From: Ruminococcus sp.
GTDB taxonomy: Bacteria > Bacillota > Clostridia > Oscillospirales > Ruminococcaceae
NCBI GenBank assembly: GCA_015066745.1
Contig: SVNW01000017.1
Span: 10,410-55,140, forward strand
Reading direction: 5' to 3'
DNA: 44,731 nt
Each line of letters opens with the position of its first letter. Position 1 is the first letter of the stretch. The notes beneath the pieces were generated by a model that worked only from the letters and a program-made list of their open reading frames with translations, had not been told where the DNA came from and did not search any database. Shown piece by piece: positions 17,781 to 26,387 of this stretch. The translations under genes were made by a program, and so were the position numbers.

Positions 17781-17832
17781 TATAACAAAAACAGTATCAG
17801 AAGTTTGCACTTCCGATACTGTTTTTGTTATA
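17781..17832. terminator. Bidirectional terminator overlapping the end of the GGDEF gene
   Basis: A long stem (TATAACAAAAACAGTATC paired with its complement at 17815-17832, one bulge, loop TTTGCA) lies between convergent genes. The stop codon of the minus-strand gene is inside the right arm. Confidence 0.9.
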
Positions 17833-20140
17833 AATCTTTAAGTACTGATTTTCTTTTGTTTTTCTTTTGCATATAGAGCAGTTCATCAGCGTGTTCCATG
17901 ATATCGCTCAGGTTTATATCAGGATCGCATACAAAAGGATATATGCCTACACTCATATTTACGTAGTATGGTTTTTCGCATGTTTCGTTAAATCTTTCCA
18001 TGGTACGTGTGATACGAGTCTGTATGTTGTTTATATTGTCCGTGTTTCCGAGAAGGGCGAAAACTGCGAATTCGTCACCGCCTATACGTCCTATTATGTC
18101 GGTTGTACGGAAAGAAGTCTGGAGTATTCCGGCTATTGAGCGGATAGCGTAGTCGCCGTCGTCGTGTCCGAATTTGTCATTTACTATTTTCAGATTATCC
18201 ATATCTGCAAAGACAACGATTGCGTTTTTGCCTTTGTTTGCAGGAGAGGAGATAATGTTCTGAGCATTTACGTAATAACCACGACGATTGAAAACACCTG
18301 TAAGCTCATCGTGTTTTGACATGATTTCGAGGTTTTTGTTGTTTTCTTTCTCAAAGTCAAGCATATTTTGCCAGTTTATCAGAAGTTCGTTGTATTTTAG
18401 TGCTGTACTTATCTGAAGAGCGGCTTTGCTGAGATATTCGTATAGGTCACATTCGGTATCACATACGAGTATACCATACAGGTCTTCATTTGAAAAAAGC
18501 GGAACAACTACGAGGCAATCCGACTGAGCTGATGTTATATATTCGTTGTTGAAAAGATCGTTGAGATGTATTGCAGGCGGATTCTGATAATATTTTATAT
18601 CTTCATTTTTCTGCGCAAAGTGAAGATACAGTTTTTCAGGAGGTATCCACGGAGTATCGCCTGTATTTTTTATAGTTTTTTCAAAACGAAGCATATATGT
18701 ATTTTTGATACCCAGCTGAGACAGTCTTTTCATAACCGGATAGAAAGCCTTGTTGTTTGATTCTTCAGTTATGATAACATCGTTTATTATTGAATTTATT
18801 ATGGTATCTTTTTCATGAGTTGAGATAAGATTGAGCTGGTCTGCAGTTTTGTTGTATGCTGATATCTCACGGTAAATCTGCGTGAAAATAAGTCCGAGGT
18901 CATCATTGCACATATTTTCATATGACATTTTACAGTACAGTGCATCTACTATATTGTATACTTTATCATATGGCATAGCAGCCAGAATCTTCGTTGCCAT
19001 CAGTTCTGAAATAGCGTTCTGAATTGATTTTCTGTATTGTTTTGATTTTTTTGAAGCATCATAATCAAGCAGAGTTTCAAAAAAATTCACAAAAGCATTT
19101 TTGGTCTTTTTATATTCGTTTACAGAAAAATAGTTGTGATATATAGGTGACTCTTCTGTACCGAAAAGATATGCCATATAGTCATCAACAGTGCAGGATG
19201 CTATCTGTTCTTTGTTCATTCGTGTGTCTGAAAAGAGATAACTTAACTTGTCATATGTGGTGTTTTTACAACCGCACGAATTTCTGACAACAAGTCTTGT
19301 AGGTACTGTTACTTTACGTATTTCATTTGAGTCTATCAGTTGCGAAGCAGTTTCTACTGCCTGATATCCAAGTTCAAAAGAACTTGCGTCTACAGTGGTA
19401 AGCGAAGGATAGAGATTAATTGCTGTAAGAGTATTGTCAAATCCTATAACTGATATGTTTTTTCCGATTTTGTATTTGCTTGATGATAATGCGTTATATC
19501 CGCCTTTCGCCATTTCATCATTTGCAAAACATATGGCATCTATATCCGGATTGTTTTTTATAAGTTCATTTACTTCAAATTCACAAAATTCTGAAAAGTT
19601 TCCGTATACTATCAGATTGTGATCGATAGGCAGATTGTTTTCAAATAAAGTATCACAATATGCTTCGAGTCGTTCCGAAGCGTCATGGTTGAACTGAGAA
19701 CCGCTTACAAATCCTATCTTTCTGCAGTTATGGCAATGTATCAGATGATTTATTGCCTTTTTAAGTCCGGTTACGTTATCAAATTTTATGCAACTGTAGT
19801 CTTCATGTTCTGATGATACTGTAAGGATAGGTATATTGTTGTATTTTTTTAGAAATTCGTTGATTTCATCGGCGCTTAAAGTGTTGCCGATGTTTCCGGT
19901 CATAACTATGAGTACGTCAAGATTATGACTGTTTCCGAGTTCGTATATAGTGTTGTACTGAAAGAAATAGGGGGTATGTAGTATATCATTGAAATATGCG
20001 TTAAGATGCATACCGGGAAATATGATAAGATTTGCGTCAACATCAGAAGATGCCGCAACAGCTCCTCGACAAAATCTTCCTACAGATTCATCGTTAAGAG
20101 TACTTACGTACAAGCCAATGTTTAGTTTTTTCTTTCCCAT
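17828..20140 (-). CDS. Diguanylate cyclase with LacI-type ligand-binding sensor
   Basis: This 770-residue cytoplasmic protein lacks a signal peptide, transmembrane helix and HTH. Residues about 1-290 are a LacI/periplasmic-binding-protein sensor (start LNIGLYVSTLNDESVGRFCRG; KIGFVSGS; DAICFANDEMAKGGY; ISVIGFDNT; VRNSCGC), but without the DNA-binding headpiece. A long helical and possibly GAF-like middle follows (about 300-600). The C-terminal GGDEF domain starts near 610 (DELTGVFNRRGY) and has an intact RIGGDEF active site. An RTTD inhibitory I-site lies five residues before GGDEF. It should make cyclic di-GMP from two GTP in response to an intracellular, probably sugar, ligand. Monocistronic, promoter at 20178-20206. 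The domain fusion is seen directly; the ligand is unknown. Confidence 0.9.
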   Translation of the reverse strand: MGKKKLNIGLYVSTLNDESVGRFCRGAVAASSDVDANLIIFPGMHLNAYFNDILHTPYFFQYNTIYELGNSHNLDVLIVMTGNIGNTLSADEINEFLKKYNNIPILTVSSEHEDYSCIKFDNVTGLKKAINHLIHCHNCRKIGFVSGSQFNHDASERLEAYCDTLFENNLPIDHNLIVYGNFSEFCEFEVNELIKNNPDIDAICFANDEMAKGGYNALSSSKYKIGKNISVIGFDNTLTAINLYPSLTTVDASSFELGYQAVETASQLIDSNEIRKVTVPTRLVVRNSCGCKNTTYDKLSYLFSDTRMNKEQIASCTVDDYMAYLFGTEESPIYHNYFSVNEYKKTKNAFVNFFETLLDYDASKKSKQYRKSIQNAISELMATKILAAMPYDKVYNIVDALYCKMSYENMCNDDLGLIFTQIYREISAYNKTADQLNLISTHEKDTIINSIINDVIITEESNNKAFYPVMKRLSQLGIKNTYMLRFEKTIKNTGDTPWIPPEKLYLHFAQKNEDIKYYQNPPAIHLNDLFNNEYITSAQSDCLVVVPLFSNEDLYGILVCDTECDLYEYLSKAALQISTALKYNELLINWQNMLDFEKENNKNLEIMSKHDELTGVFNRRGYYVNAQNIISSPANKGKNAIVVFADMDNLKIVNDKFGHDDGDYAIRSIAGILQTSFRTTDIIGRIGGDEFAVFALLGNTDNINNIQTRITRTMERFNETCEKPYYVNMSVGIYPFVCDPDINLSDIMEHADELLYMQKKNKRKSVLKDL

Positions 20141-20177
20141 AATTTTTTCTCCTGTGGTTGATTTAATAGATACATTA

Positions 20178-20206
20178 ATTATAACATAGATTGGTGTTGA
20201 TTACAA
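20178..20206 (-). promoter_or_regulatory. Promoter of the sensor-GGDEF gene
   Basis: On the minus strand: TTGTAA (20201-20206), a 17-bp spacer and TATAAT (20178-20183), 37 bp before the start codon. Confidence 0.75.
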
Positions 20207-20229
20207 TAGTTTTTTGTGTAGAATATACA

Positions 20230-20274
20230 TAAAAAATCTGCAACACATAAAAGTAATAATATGTGTTGCAGATT
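20230..20274 (-). terminator. Terminator at the end of the queA-tgt-PBP-methyltransferase cluster
   Basis: A 15-bp perfect stem (AATCTGCAACACATA at 20235-20249 with 20260-20274) is followed on the minus strand by six Ts, 6 bp after the methyltransferase stop. Confidence 0.92.
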
Positions 20275-20279
20275 AATAA

Positions 20280-21395
20280 TTATTTAAAGTACATAAAGAG
20301 CTGACATTTTATCATTCCGTTATAAAGCTTTCTGCGTTTGTCAGCAGGTCTTCCGAAGAATTTTTCAAAGTCCTCATGAGGAGAGATGATGTAATATTTG
20401 TTGCCGTTGTCTTTTACAAATTTTTTTCCCATCACTCTGTAAAGTTCTTCTGCTTCTCTTAGTTCAAGCATTCTTTCACCATAAGGAGGGTTGCAGACAA
20501 CTATTGCATTTTCAATATTGCTAAAGTCACGTATATCGGATATTTTAGCAGATACTTTTGAAGTTATGCCGGCTTTTTTTATGTTGTCATTTGAAAGAGT
20601 TATACATTCTCCGTCATTGTCAAAACCGAGTGCATGGAACTGAGTATTTTTTCTTACAAGAGATATGGCACGTTTACGTTCTTCTGACCATATTTCTTTG
20701 TCTATTATGCCCCATTTTTCAGCGGCAAATCTTCTGTTGAGTCCCGGAGCAATGTTAAGAGCCTTGTACGCAGATTCGATGAGAAATGTACCGCTTCCGC
20801 AGAAAGGATCGCAGACAAAGCTGTTTTCACGTACATGAGCAAGGTCGATTATTCCGGCAGCGAGTGTTTCTTTTATAGGGGCAAGATTTGAGTTTTTGCG
20901 GTATCCTCTCTTATGAAGACCTGTTCCGCTTGTATCAAGATAAACAGTTACAACATCTTTCATAATACCAAATTGTATCTGATGCACAGGACCGCTTTCT
21001 TCAAGCCAGTTTACGCCGTACTTTGCTTTTAGTCTTTCAACTGCTGCTTTTTTTATTATGGACTGACAGTCAGGAATACTTTTTAGTTTTGAATTCAGAG
21101 AGTATCCTTTGACAGGAAAGGCATCGGTTTTTCCGATAAAGTTTTCAAGAGGTATATTTTTTACTCCCTCAAAAAGTTCTTCAAAAGAAAAAGCTTTGAA
21201 TTCTGCAAGCTGTATGAGAACTCTTTCGGCAGTGGAGAGACATATATTCGCTCTTGCAATATGTTCAAATCCGCCTTCAAAAATTACACGACCGTTATCA
21301 GCTGTTACATTTCTTCCTTCTATTTTTTTTGCTTCAAAAGAAAGAACACTTTCAAGCCCGAAATGACAAGGGCATACTATTTTTAAATTATCCAA
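20280..21395 (-). CDS. THUMP-domain class I rRNA methyltransferase (RlmL/YpsC-like)
   Basis: This 371-residue SAM-dependent enzyme is predicted to methylate the N2 of a guanine in 23S rRNA, by similarity to the N-terminal half of E. coli RlmKL and to B. subtilis YpsC. It has an N-terminal ferredoxin-like part, a THUMP domain (about 45-155) and a Rossmann methyltransferase. That domain shows FVCDPFCGSGTFLIE (SAM binding) and CNPPYGERM (catalytic NPPY). Length is typical for the single-domain type. The start is 27 bp after the penicillin-binding protein stop, so it is probably the last gene of that transcript. The exact target nucleotide is not deducible here. Confidence 0.88.
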   Translation of the reverse strand: MDNLKIVCPCHFGLESVLSFEAKKIEGRNVTADNGRVIFEGGFEHIARANICLSTAERVLIQLAEFKAFSFEELFEGVKNIPLENFIGKTDAFPVKGYSLNSKLKSIPDCQSIIKKAAVERLKAKYGVNWLEESGPVHQIQFGIMKDVVTVYLDTSGTGLHKRGYRKNSNLAPIKETLAAGIIDLAHVRENSFVCDPFCGSGTFLIESAYKALNIAPGLNRRFAAEKWGIIDKEIWSEERKRAISLVRKNTQFHALGFDNDGECITLSNDNIKKAGITSKVSAKISDIRDFSNIENAIVVCNPPYGERMLELREAEELYRVMGKKFVKDNGNKYYIISPHEDFEKFFGRPADKRRKLYNGMIKCQLFMYFK

Positions 21396-21422
21396 GTAAG
21401 CACATCCTTAAAGTTTTTAAAA

Positions 21423-23834
21423 TTAGTTTCTCTTTGATGTAGCGACTGATGTCTGCGGAGAAGATGAAGCAGTAGCCGCTGTAGTAACGGTTGTTTCCTT
21501 TTTCTTTTCCCCATCAGTATCTTTTTTATTTTTGTCTTTTTTGTTATCTTCAGTTATTGTACTTTTCTTATGAACATTACAGAAAGCACAGTTTGAAGAT
21601 TTGTAATAACCGGAATCAGAAGTCGGACAATTATCATTTGCCAGAAGACCGGTTTCAGAGCAATAAGGGTGGTATATGACAGTATTGCATTCGGGAAATA
21701 CTGCATTTGAGTCGTATGAGTCGGCATATTCGCCAAATATACTGTACCACAAACTTGCCGAATTTGCATTTTCTATTGCCTGAGGATTTTCGCCGTTTTC
21801 ATATCCAAGCCATACACCCGATACAAAATCCGGTGTGATTCCTACAAATGCAATATCACGCCAGTTTTCAGAAGTTCCTGTTTTTCCGCCGAGTCGTTTA
21901 TTGGAAAGCTGTGCACTTGCACCGGTACCATACTGACCGTATATGTTGTTCTGCAGAAGCTTGTTCATTACATATGCTGTTTCTTCGCTTACAGCACGTT
22001 CACCTTCACGGTTTTCATTATCAATGATAACTTCACCTGTATGAGAGTCAACAGCTTTTGCTATGATACTTGCCTTATAGTATTCTCCGCCGTTTCCGTA
22101 AGGGATATAGGCATTTGTAAGATTTATAAGTGTAGGTCCTTCAAAAGTTCCGCCTACAGCAAGAGAAGAATATGTTCTGTCATGTATGGGATCAAGATCA
22201 AGATGAAATTTTTCAGTGGTAAATTTAAATATATTATCAAGTCCCATATTGTAGCATATCTGTGCAGGCAGAGTGTTTATTGAACGTTTAAGGAAATAGT
22301 TTACCGGAAATGTTTTATTTGTAGGATCACCGTCATAGTTTTTCGGCCAGACATCTTCTGAGGCAACACCAGCCGGAATAGGAGAGTCATTGAACATTGT
22401 AGACCATGTGATACGGTCATATTCGAGTGCATATCCGTATGTGGAAATAGGTTTTATAGTAGAACCGCATTGTCTGTGAGCGCTGTATGCGTTGTTCCAG
22501 CATAAACTTTCAGGTTTCTGACCTATTCTTCCTACAAGGCCGAGTATATGTCCTTTATAATCCATTACAGTAAATGCTGACTGAACTTTTTCATCATTGT
22601 CAGCTGTATCCTGCGGAAAATAACTGTACCAGTCGGCATATTTACGTTCAAGAAGCGACTGTATTTCTTCATCTACTGTAAGATAAAGAGTATATCCGCC
22701 GTTGTTGAACATATCTATAGCTTCCTGAGTTGAGCTTAAGTTATGTTTTTCTGTCAGATAGTCTGTAAATTCCATTATTGCAAGATCGACAGCGTCAGAG
22801 TTTATATCAGGATTTTCAAAATCATCTTCATCGAAAAACTTTCTGTAATCCTGATATTTCTGATGAAATTCGTCCATAGATGTTACAAGTATTTTTTCAT
22901 TTACAGCTGTTTCATACTCTTCTGCTGAAATAACACCAAGTTCGAACATTTTCATCAGACAATATTGTTTACGTTCATGGTTGTTTTCATAATTTTTAGC
23001 AACATTATAGTAGTATGGATTTTTAGGTATTGCGGCAAGAGCTGCAGCCTCTGCTATAGTGAGATCTGAGGAAGTTTTTCCGAAGTATCCTATAGATGCC
23101 GCTTCTATACCATACATATTGTAACCGTCCAGCTGATCAAAATATATTTCATTGAGGTACGCTTCAAGTATCTCATCTTTGGTATATTTTTTCTCAAGTT
23201 TCATAGCTGTGAATATTTCACGCATTTTTCTGTCCCATGAATCTTCGTTGTCGCCGGTTACGTTTTTAATGAGCTGCTGGGTTATGGTTGAACCGCCGAA
23301 GTATGAATCACTTAGATTGAGTGAAGACAGAAACAGGTTTGCTACAGCGGCCGCTGTTCTTTTGTAGTCAACGCCGTCATGCGAATAGAATCTTTCGTCT
23401 TCAACACATACAAAAGCATATTTTACGTAGTCGGGAAGTTCAGAAATTTCCTTTTTTATTCGTATGTTTTTATCTGATGGTGTTTTTCTGTATGCCAGTT
23501 CGTATTCATCAGTTTCAGAATCTTTTGTATATATGTACGTCGAAAATAGCTGTGATGGTTCTGTCAGTGTAAGTTCTTTTACATTGTTTGTGAATGATAG
23601 TATATATACTATTGTAACTGTTCCTACTATAGTGCAGGTCAGTATAAATATGAGAAGTATTGATACAAGTGCAGTGGTTAATACAGATATGATTTTTCCG
23701 GAAACTCTGTAGAAGATAAACAGGTTTTTGAGTATCTTGTTTTCCGGTGGTTTCTGACCTTTGTAAAAATTGTACAGCCATTCTTTTTTTCTTTGCTCAT
23801 TAGAAAAAAAACGTGAAAAGAATTTTTTATTCAT
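21423..23834 (-). CDS. Class A penicillin-binding protein (glycosyltransferase/transpeptidase, PBP1-type)
   Basis: This 803-residue bifunctional enzyme polymerises glycan strands and cross-links peptidoglycan outside the membrane. Order: basic cytoplasmic N-terminus, one transmembrane helix (about 52-80), GT51 domain with the catalytic Glu in CVEDERFYSHDGVDYKR and the GGSTITQQLIKN motif, then the transpeptidase with CGSTIKPIS (active Ser), SIN-like RSINTLPAQ and GGKTGTSENW. The tail after about 745 is Lys/Thr/Ser-rich. Two Cys pairs near the C-terminus (NCPTSDSGYYKSSNCAFC) may form disulfides or bind metal, which is uncommon. It sits 45 bp downstream of tgt. Confidence 0.93.
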   Translation of the reverse strand: MNKKFFSRFFSNEQRKKEWLYNFYKGQKPPENKILKNLFIFYRVSGKIISVLTTALVSILLIFILTCTIVGTVTIVYILSFTNNVKELTLTEPSQLFSTYIYTKDSETDEYELAYRKTPSDKNIRIKKEISELPDYVKYAFVCVEDERFYSHDGVDYKRTAAAVANLFLSSLNLSDSYFGGSTITQQLIKNVTGDNEDSWDRKMREIFTAMKLEKKYTKDEILEAYLNEIYFDQLDGYNMYGIEAASIGYFGKTSSDLTIAEAAALAAIPKNPYYYNVAKNYENNHERKQYCLMKMFELGVISAEEYETAVNEKILVTSMDEFHQKYQDYRKFFDEDDFENPDINSDAVDLAIMEFTDYLTEKHNLSSTQEAIDMFNNGGYTLYLTVDEEIQSLLERKYADWYSYFPQDTADNDEKVQSAFTVMDYKGHILGLVGRIGQKPESLCWNNAYSAHRQCGSTIKPISTYGYALEYDRITWSTMFNDSPIPAGVASEDVWPKNYDGDPTNKTFPVNYFLKRSINTLPAQICYNMGLDNIFKFTTEKFHLDLDPIHDRTYSSLAVGGTFEGPTLINLTNAYIPYGNGGEYYKASIIAKAVDSHTGEVIIDNENREGERAVSEETAYVMNKLLQNNIYGQYGTGASAQLSNKRLGGKTGTSENWRDIAFVGITPDFVSGVWLGYENGENPQAIENANSASLWYSIFGEYADSYDSNAVFPECNTVIYHPYCSETGLLANDNCPTSDSGYYKSSNCAFCNVHKKSTITEDNKKDKNKKDTDGEKKKETTVTTAATASSSPQTSVATSKRN

Positions 23835-23879
23835 AATCGTTTTCTTAACCTTTCAAATTAATAAGAATGAAAAATTGTA

Positions 23880-25013
23880 TCATATCCTCTTAGCAAGAAG
23901 TTCGGAATATTTGTTTCTGAACTCATCAAAATTATCATTGTCTATGGCTTCTCTTATTTTTTCTGTAAGTGTGTTATAAAAATAAAGATTGTGCATTACA
24001 GCCAGTCTTCCTGCAAGCATTTCCTGTGCTTTGAAGAGATGACGGATATATGCTCTTGAAAAATCACGACATACAGGGCAGTCGCATTTTTCATCAATAG
24101 GTCTTGGATCGGTTTCATAGCATTTGTTTGTAAGGTGCATTATACCGCTCCATGTGAATACGGTTGCGTGTCGTGCGTTTCGGCTTGGCATAACGCAGTC
24201 AAACATATCTATTCCTCTTGCAACTGCTTCTATTATATTTGAAGGAGTTCCTACGCCCATGAGGTAACGTGGCTTATCTACAGGCATATGCGGTTCGACA
24301 GCATCGATTATGCGGTACATATCTTCGGTACTTTCTCCGACAGCAAGTCCGCCTATAGCATAACCGTCAAGGTCAAGCTCACGTATCTGTTTCATATGCT
24401 TTACTCTCAGATCAGCAAATGTACAGCCCTGATTTATTCCGAAAAGCAACTGATTTTTATTTATAGTATCAGGGAGTGAATTGAGTCGCTCCATTTCAGC
24501 TTTACATCTTACAAGCCATCTTGTTGTACGTTCGCATGAGGCTTCAGAATATTCATAAGTAGCAGGATTTTCAACGCACTCATCAAAAGCCATGGCAATA
24601 GTAGAACCAAGATTTGACTGGATCTGCATACTTTCTTCAGGACCCATAAATATTTTTTTTCCATCGATATGGGAGTTGAAGTATACGCCTTCTTCTTTTA
24701 TTTTGCGGAGTTTTGAAAGTGAAAACACCTGAAAACCACCACTGTCTGTAAGTATAGGTTTATTCCAGTTCATAAATTTATGAAGTCCGCCCATTTCCTT
24801 TATAATGTGGTCACCCGGGCGAAGGTGCAGGTGGTATGTGTTGCAGAGTTCTACCTGACACTTGAGATTTTCTGAAAGATCTATTGATGAGATACCGCCT
24901 TTTATTGCTGCGGCAGTTCCTACATTCATAAAGCATGGTGTCTGAAATGTTCCGTGTACCGTTTCAAATTTTCCGCGTCTTGCTTTTGAATTTTTCTTTA
25001 TAAGTGTATACAT
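23880..25013 (-). CDS. tgt: tRNA-guanine transglycosylase
   Basis: This 377-residue enzyme swaps guanine-34 of GUN-anticodon tRNAs for preQ1 on the queuosine pathway. Diagnostic pieces: ILTDSGGFQVFSL (catalytic Asp), GGLAVGES, DMFDCVMPSRNARHATVFT (nucleophilic Asp region), and the zinc site C-x-C-x2-C plus His in CDCPVCRDFSRAYIRHL. Length is normal. It lies 17 bp after queA, which acts on its product. No preQ1 synthesis genes are in the window, so the cell may import preQ1/queuine or encode them elsewhere. Confidence 0.96.
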   Translation of the reverse strand: MYTLIKKNSKARRGKFETVHGTFQTPCFMNVGTAAAIKGGISSIDLSENLKCQVELCNTYHLHLRPGDHIIKEMGGLHKFMNWNKPILTDSGGFQVFSLSKLRKIKEEGVYFNSHIDGKKIFMGPEESMQIQSNLGSTIAMAFDECVENPATYEYSEASCERTTRWLVRCKAEMERLNSLPDTINKNQLLFGINQGCTFADLRVKHMKQIRELDLDGYAIGGLAVGESTEDMYRIIDAVEPHMPVDKPRYLMGVGTPSNIIEAVARGIDMFDCVMPSRNARHATVFTWSGIMHLTNKCYETDPRPIDEKCDCPVCRDFSRAYIRHLFKAQEMLAGRLAVMHNLYFYNTLTEKIREAIDNDNFDEFRNKYSELLAKRI

Positions 25014-25030
25014 AAGTTTTTCCTTTCTGA

Positions 25031-26056
25031 CTAAATAATCATCATAGAATCCCCGAAACTGAAAAATCTGTATTTTTCTTCAACAGCTTTTTTATAGGCA
25101 GCCATTGTTCTGTCGTATCCGTAAAAAGCGGAAACGAGCATGATCAATGTGCTTTCGGGAAGATGAAAATTTGTAATAAGACCGTCAAGGATTTTGAATT
25201 TGTATCCGGGATAAATAAATATGTCGGTATATCCGTCAGCTTCTTTTATTTCATCGTAAAAAGTAGCAACACTTTCTACTGTACGGCACGATGTTGTTCC
25301 TACTGAAATAACTCTGCCACCGTTTTGCTTTGTCTGTTTTATAAGTTCTGCGGTTTGGGCGGGCAGGTGATAGTGTTCGCTGTGCATTTTGTGTTCAAGG
25401 ACATTATCTACCTTTACAGGTCTGAAAGTTCCAAGCCCCACGTGCAATGTGACATAACCGATATTTACACCCATTTCTTTAAGTTCCTCAAGCATTTCGG
25501 GTGTAAAGTGAAGTCCTGCTGTCGGTGCCGCTGCCGAACCGAGTTCTTTTGAATAAACTGTCTGATAACGTTCCTTGTTTTCGAGTTTTGCTGTTATGTA
25601 TGGGGGGAGTGGCATCTGACCGATTTCCTCAAGTACTGAGAAAATATTTCCTTCACATTCAAACTTTACTATTCTGTTTCCGTCCTCTTTTACTTCGGTA
25701 ACAGTAGCTCTGAGTTTTCCGTTTCCAAAAGTGAACTGCGCGCCTTCTCTTGCTTTTCTTCCGGGTTTACAGATGATTTCCCATGTTTTATCACCTTTTT
25801 GTTCGAGCAAAAGAAATTCGATTGCCGCACCTGTCGGTTCTTTTGTACCGTAAAGCCTTGCAGGCAGTACTCTTGAATCATTCAGAATAAGCAGATCTCC
25901 TTTTTTCAGATATTTCGGAAGATCAAAAAAATGTTTATGTTCTGTATTTCCTGTTTCCCTGGAAAGTACCATCATTCTGGAGTGATTTCTTGGTTCAACC
26001 GGAGTCTGTGCTATAAGTTCTTCCGGCAGATCATAATAAAAATCAGATGTATTCAT
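25031..26056 (-). CDS. queA: S-adenosylmethionine:tRNA ribosyltransferase-isomerase
   Basis: This 341-residue enzyme transfers and isomerises the ribosyl group of SAM to preQ1 in tRNA, giving epoxyqueuosine. Typical segments: [62 protein letters not shown] and [19 protein letters not shown]. It is the first gene of the queA-tgt-PBP-methyltransferase run, with a promoter at 26147-26175 and a leader hairpin. Confidence 0.96.
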   Translation of the reverse strand: MNTSDFYYDLPEELIAQTPVEPRNHSRMMVLSRETGNTEHKHFFDLPKYLKKGDLLILNDSRVLPARLYGTKEPTGAAIEFLLLEQKGDKTWEIICKPGRKAREGAQFTFGNGKLRATVTEVKEDGNRIVKFECEGNIFSVLEEIGQMPLPPYITAKLENKERYQTVYSKELGSAAAPTAGLHFTPEMLEELKEMGVNIGYVTLHVGLGTFRPVKVDNVLEHKMHSEHYHLPAQTAELIKQTKQNGGRVISVGTTSCRTVESVATFYDEIKEADGYTDIFIYPGYKFKILDGLITNFHLPESTLIMLVSAFYGYDRTMAAYKKAVEEKYRFFSFGDSMMII

Positions 26057-26106
26057 TAATGTGAACTTCTCCGTTTCCCGCAGAATTGTATTTTGAAAAA
26101 ATCCGG

Positions 26107-26134
26107 GCGTTATAACACTGCGAAGAAATAACGC
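26107..26134 (-). promoter_or_regulatory. Leader hairpin upstream of queA
   Basis: Between promoter and start codon lies a stem GCGTTAT/ATAACGC (14-nt loop). About 5 nt later the minus strand has a run of six Ts. The layout resembles a leader attenuator, but I could not match it to a known preQ1 riboswitch consensus. Confidence 0.4.
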
Positions 26135-26146
26135 ACATACAAATTT

Positions 26147-26175
26147 ATTATAACAGATTTTCAGACATTTGTATA
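26147..26175 (-). promoter_or_regulatory. queA operon promoter
   Basis: On the minus strand: TATACA (26170-26175), a 17-bp spacer and TATAAT (26147-26152). The rest of the 26057-26387 gap is AT-rich and holds this leader plus the divergent nuclease promoter. Confidence 0.6.
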
Positions 26176-26320
26176 TGCTTTTTAAAAGAAATTTTATTTT
26201 CTGTTGATTTAAAGTAAGTTTTTATTACAGATTTTTGCTTTGTTTGCTATAGATAATATGTTTTTCTTTAATTTTATGTGTAAAATTTGAAATAAATTAT
26301 AATTATATTCCAGTTAAGGC

Positions 26321-26350
26321 TTGATTTTTATATATAAATGGTGGTATAAT
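26321..26350 (+). promoter_or_regulatory. Promoter of the Rpn-family nuclease gene
   Basis: TTGATT (26321-26326), an 18-bp spacer and TATAAT (26345-26350). Confidence 0.7.
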
Positions 26351-26387
26351 AAAATTAAATAAAGACAACATGGAAGGAAACAACGAT

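Noticed and set aside
26100..26160. A preQ1 riboswitch before queA
   Set aside because: A hairpin and T-run exist, but the compact preQ1 consensus was not found, so only a leader hairpin is reported.
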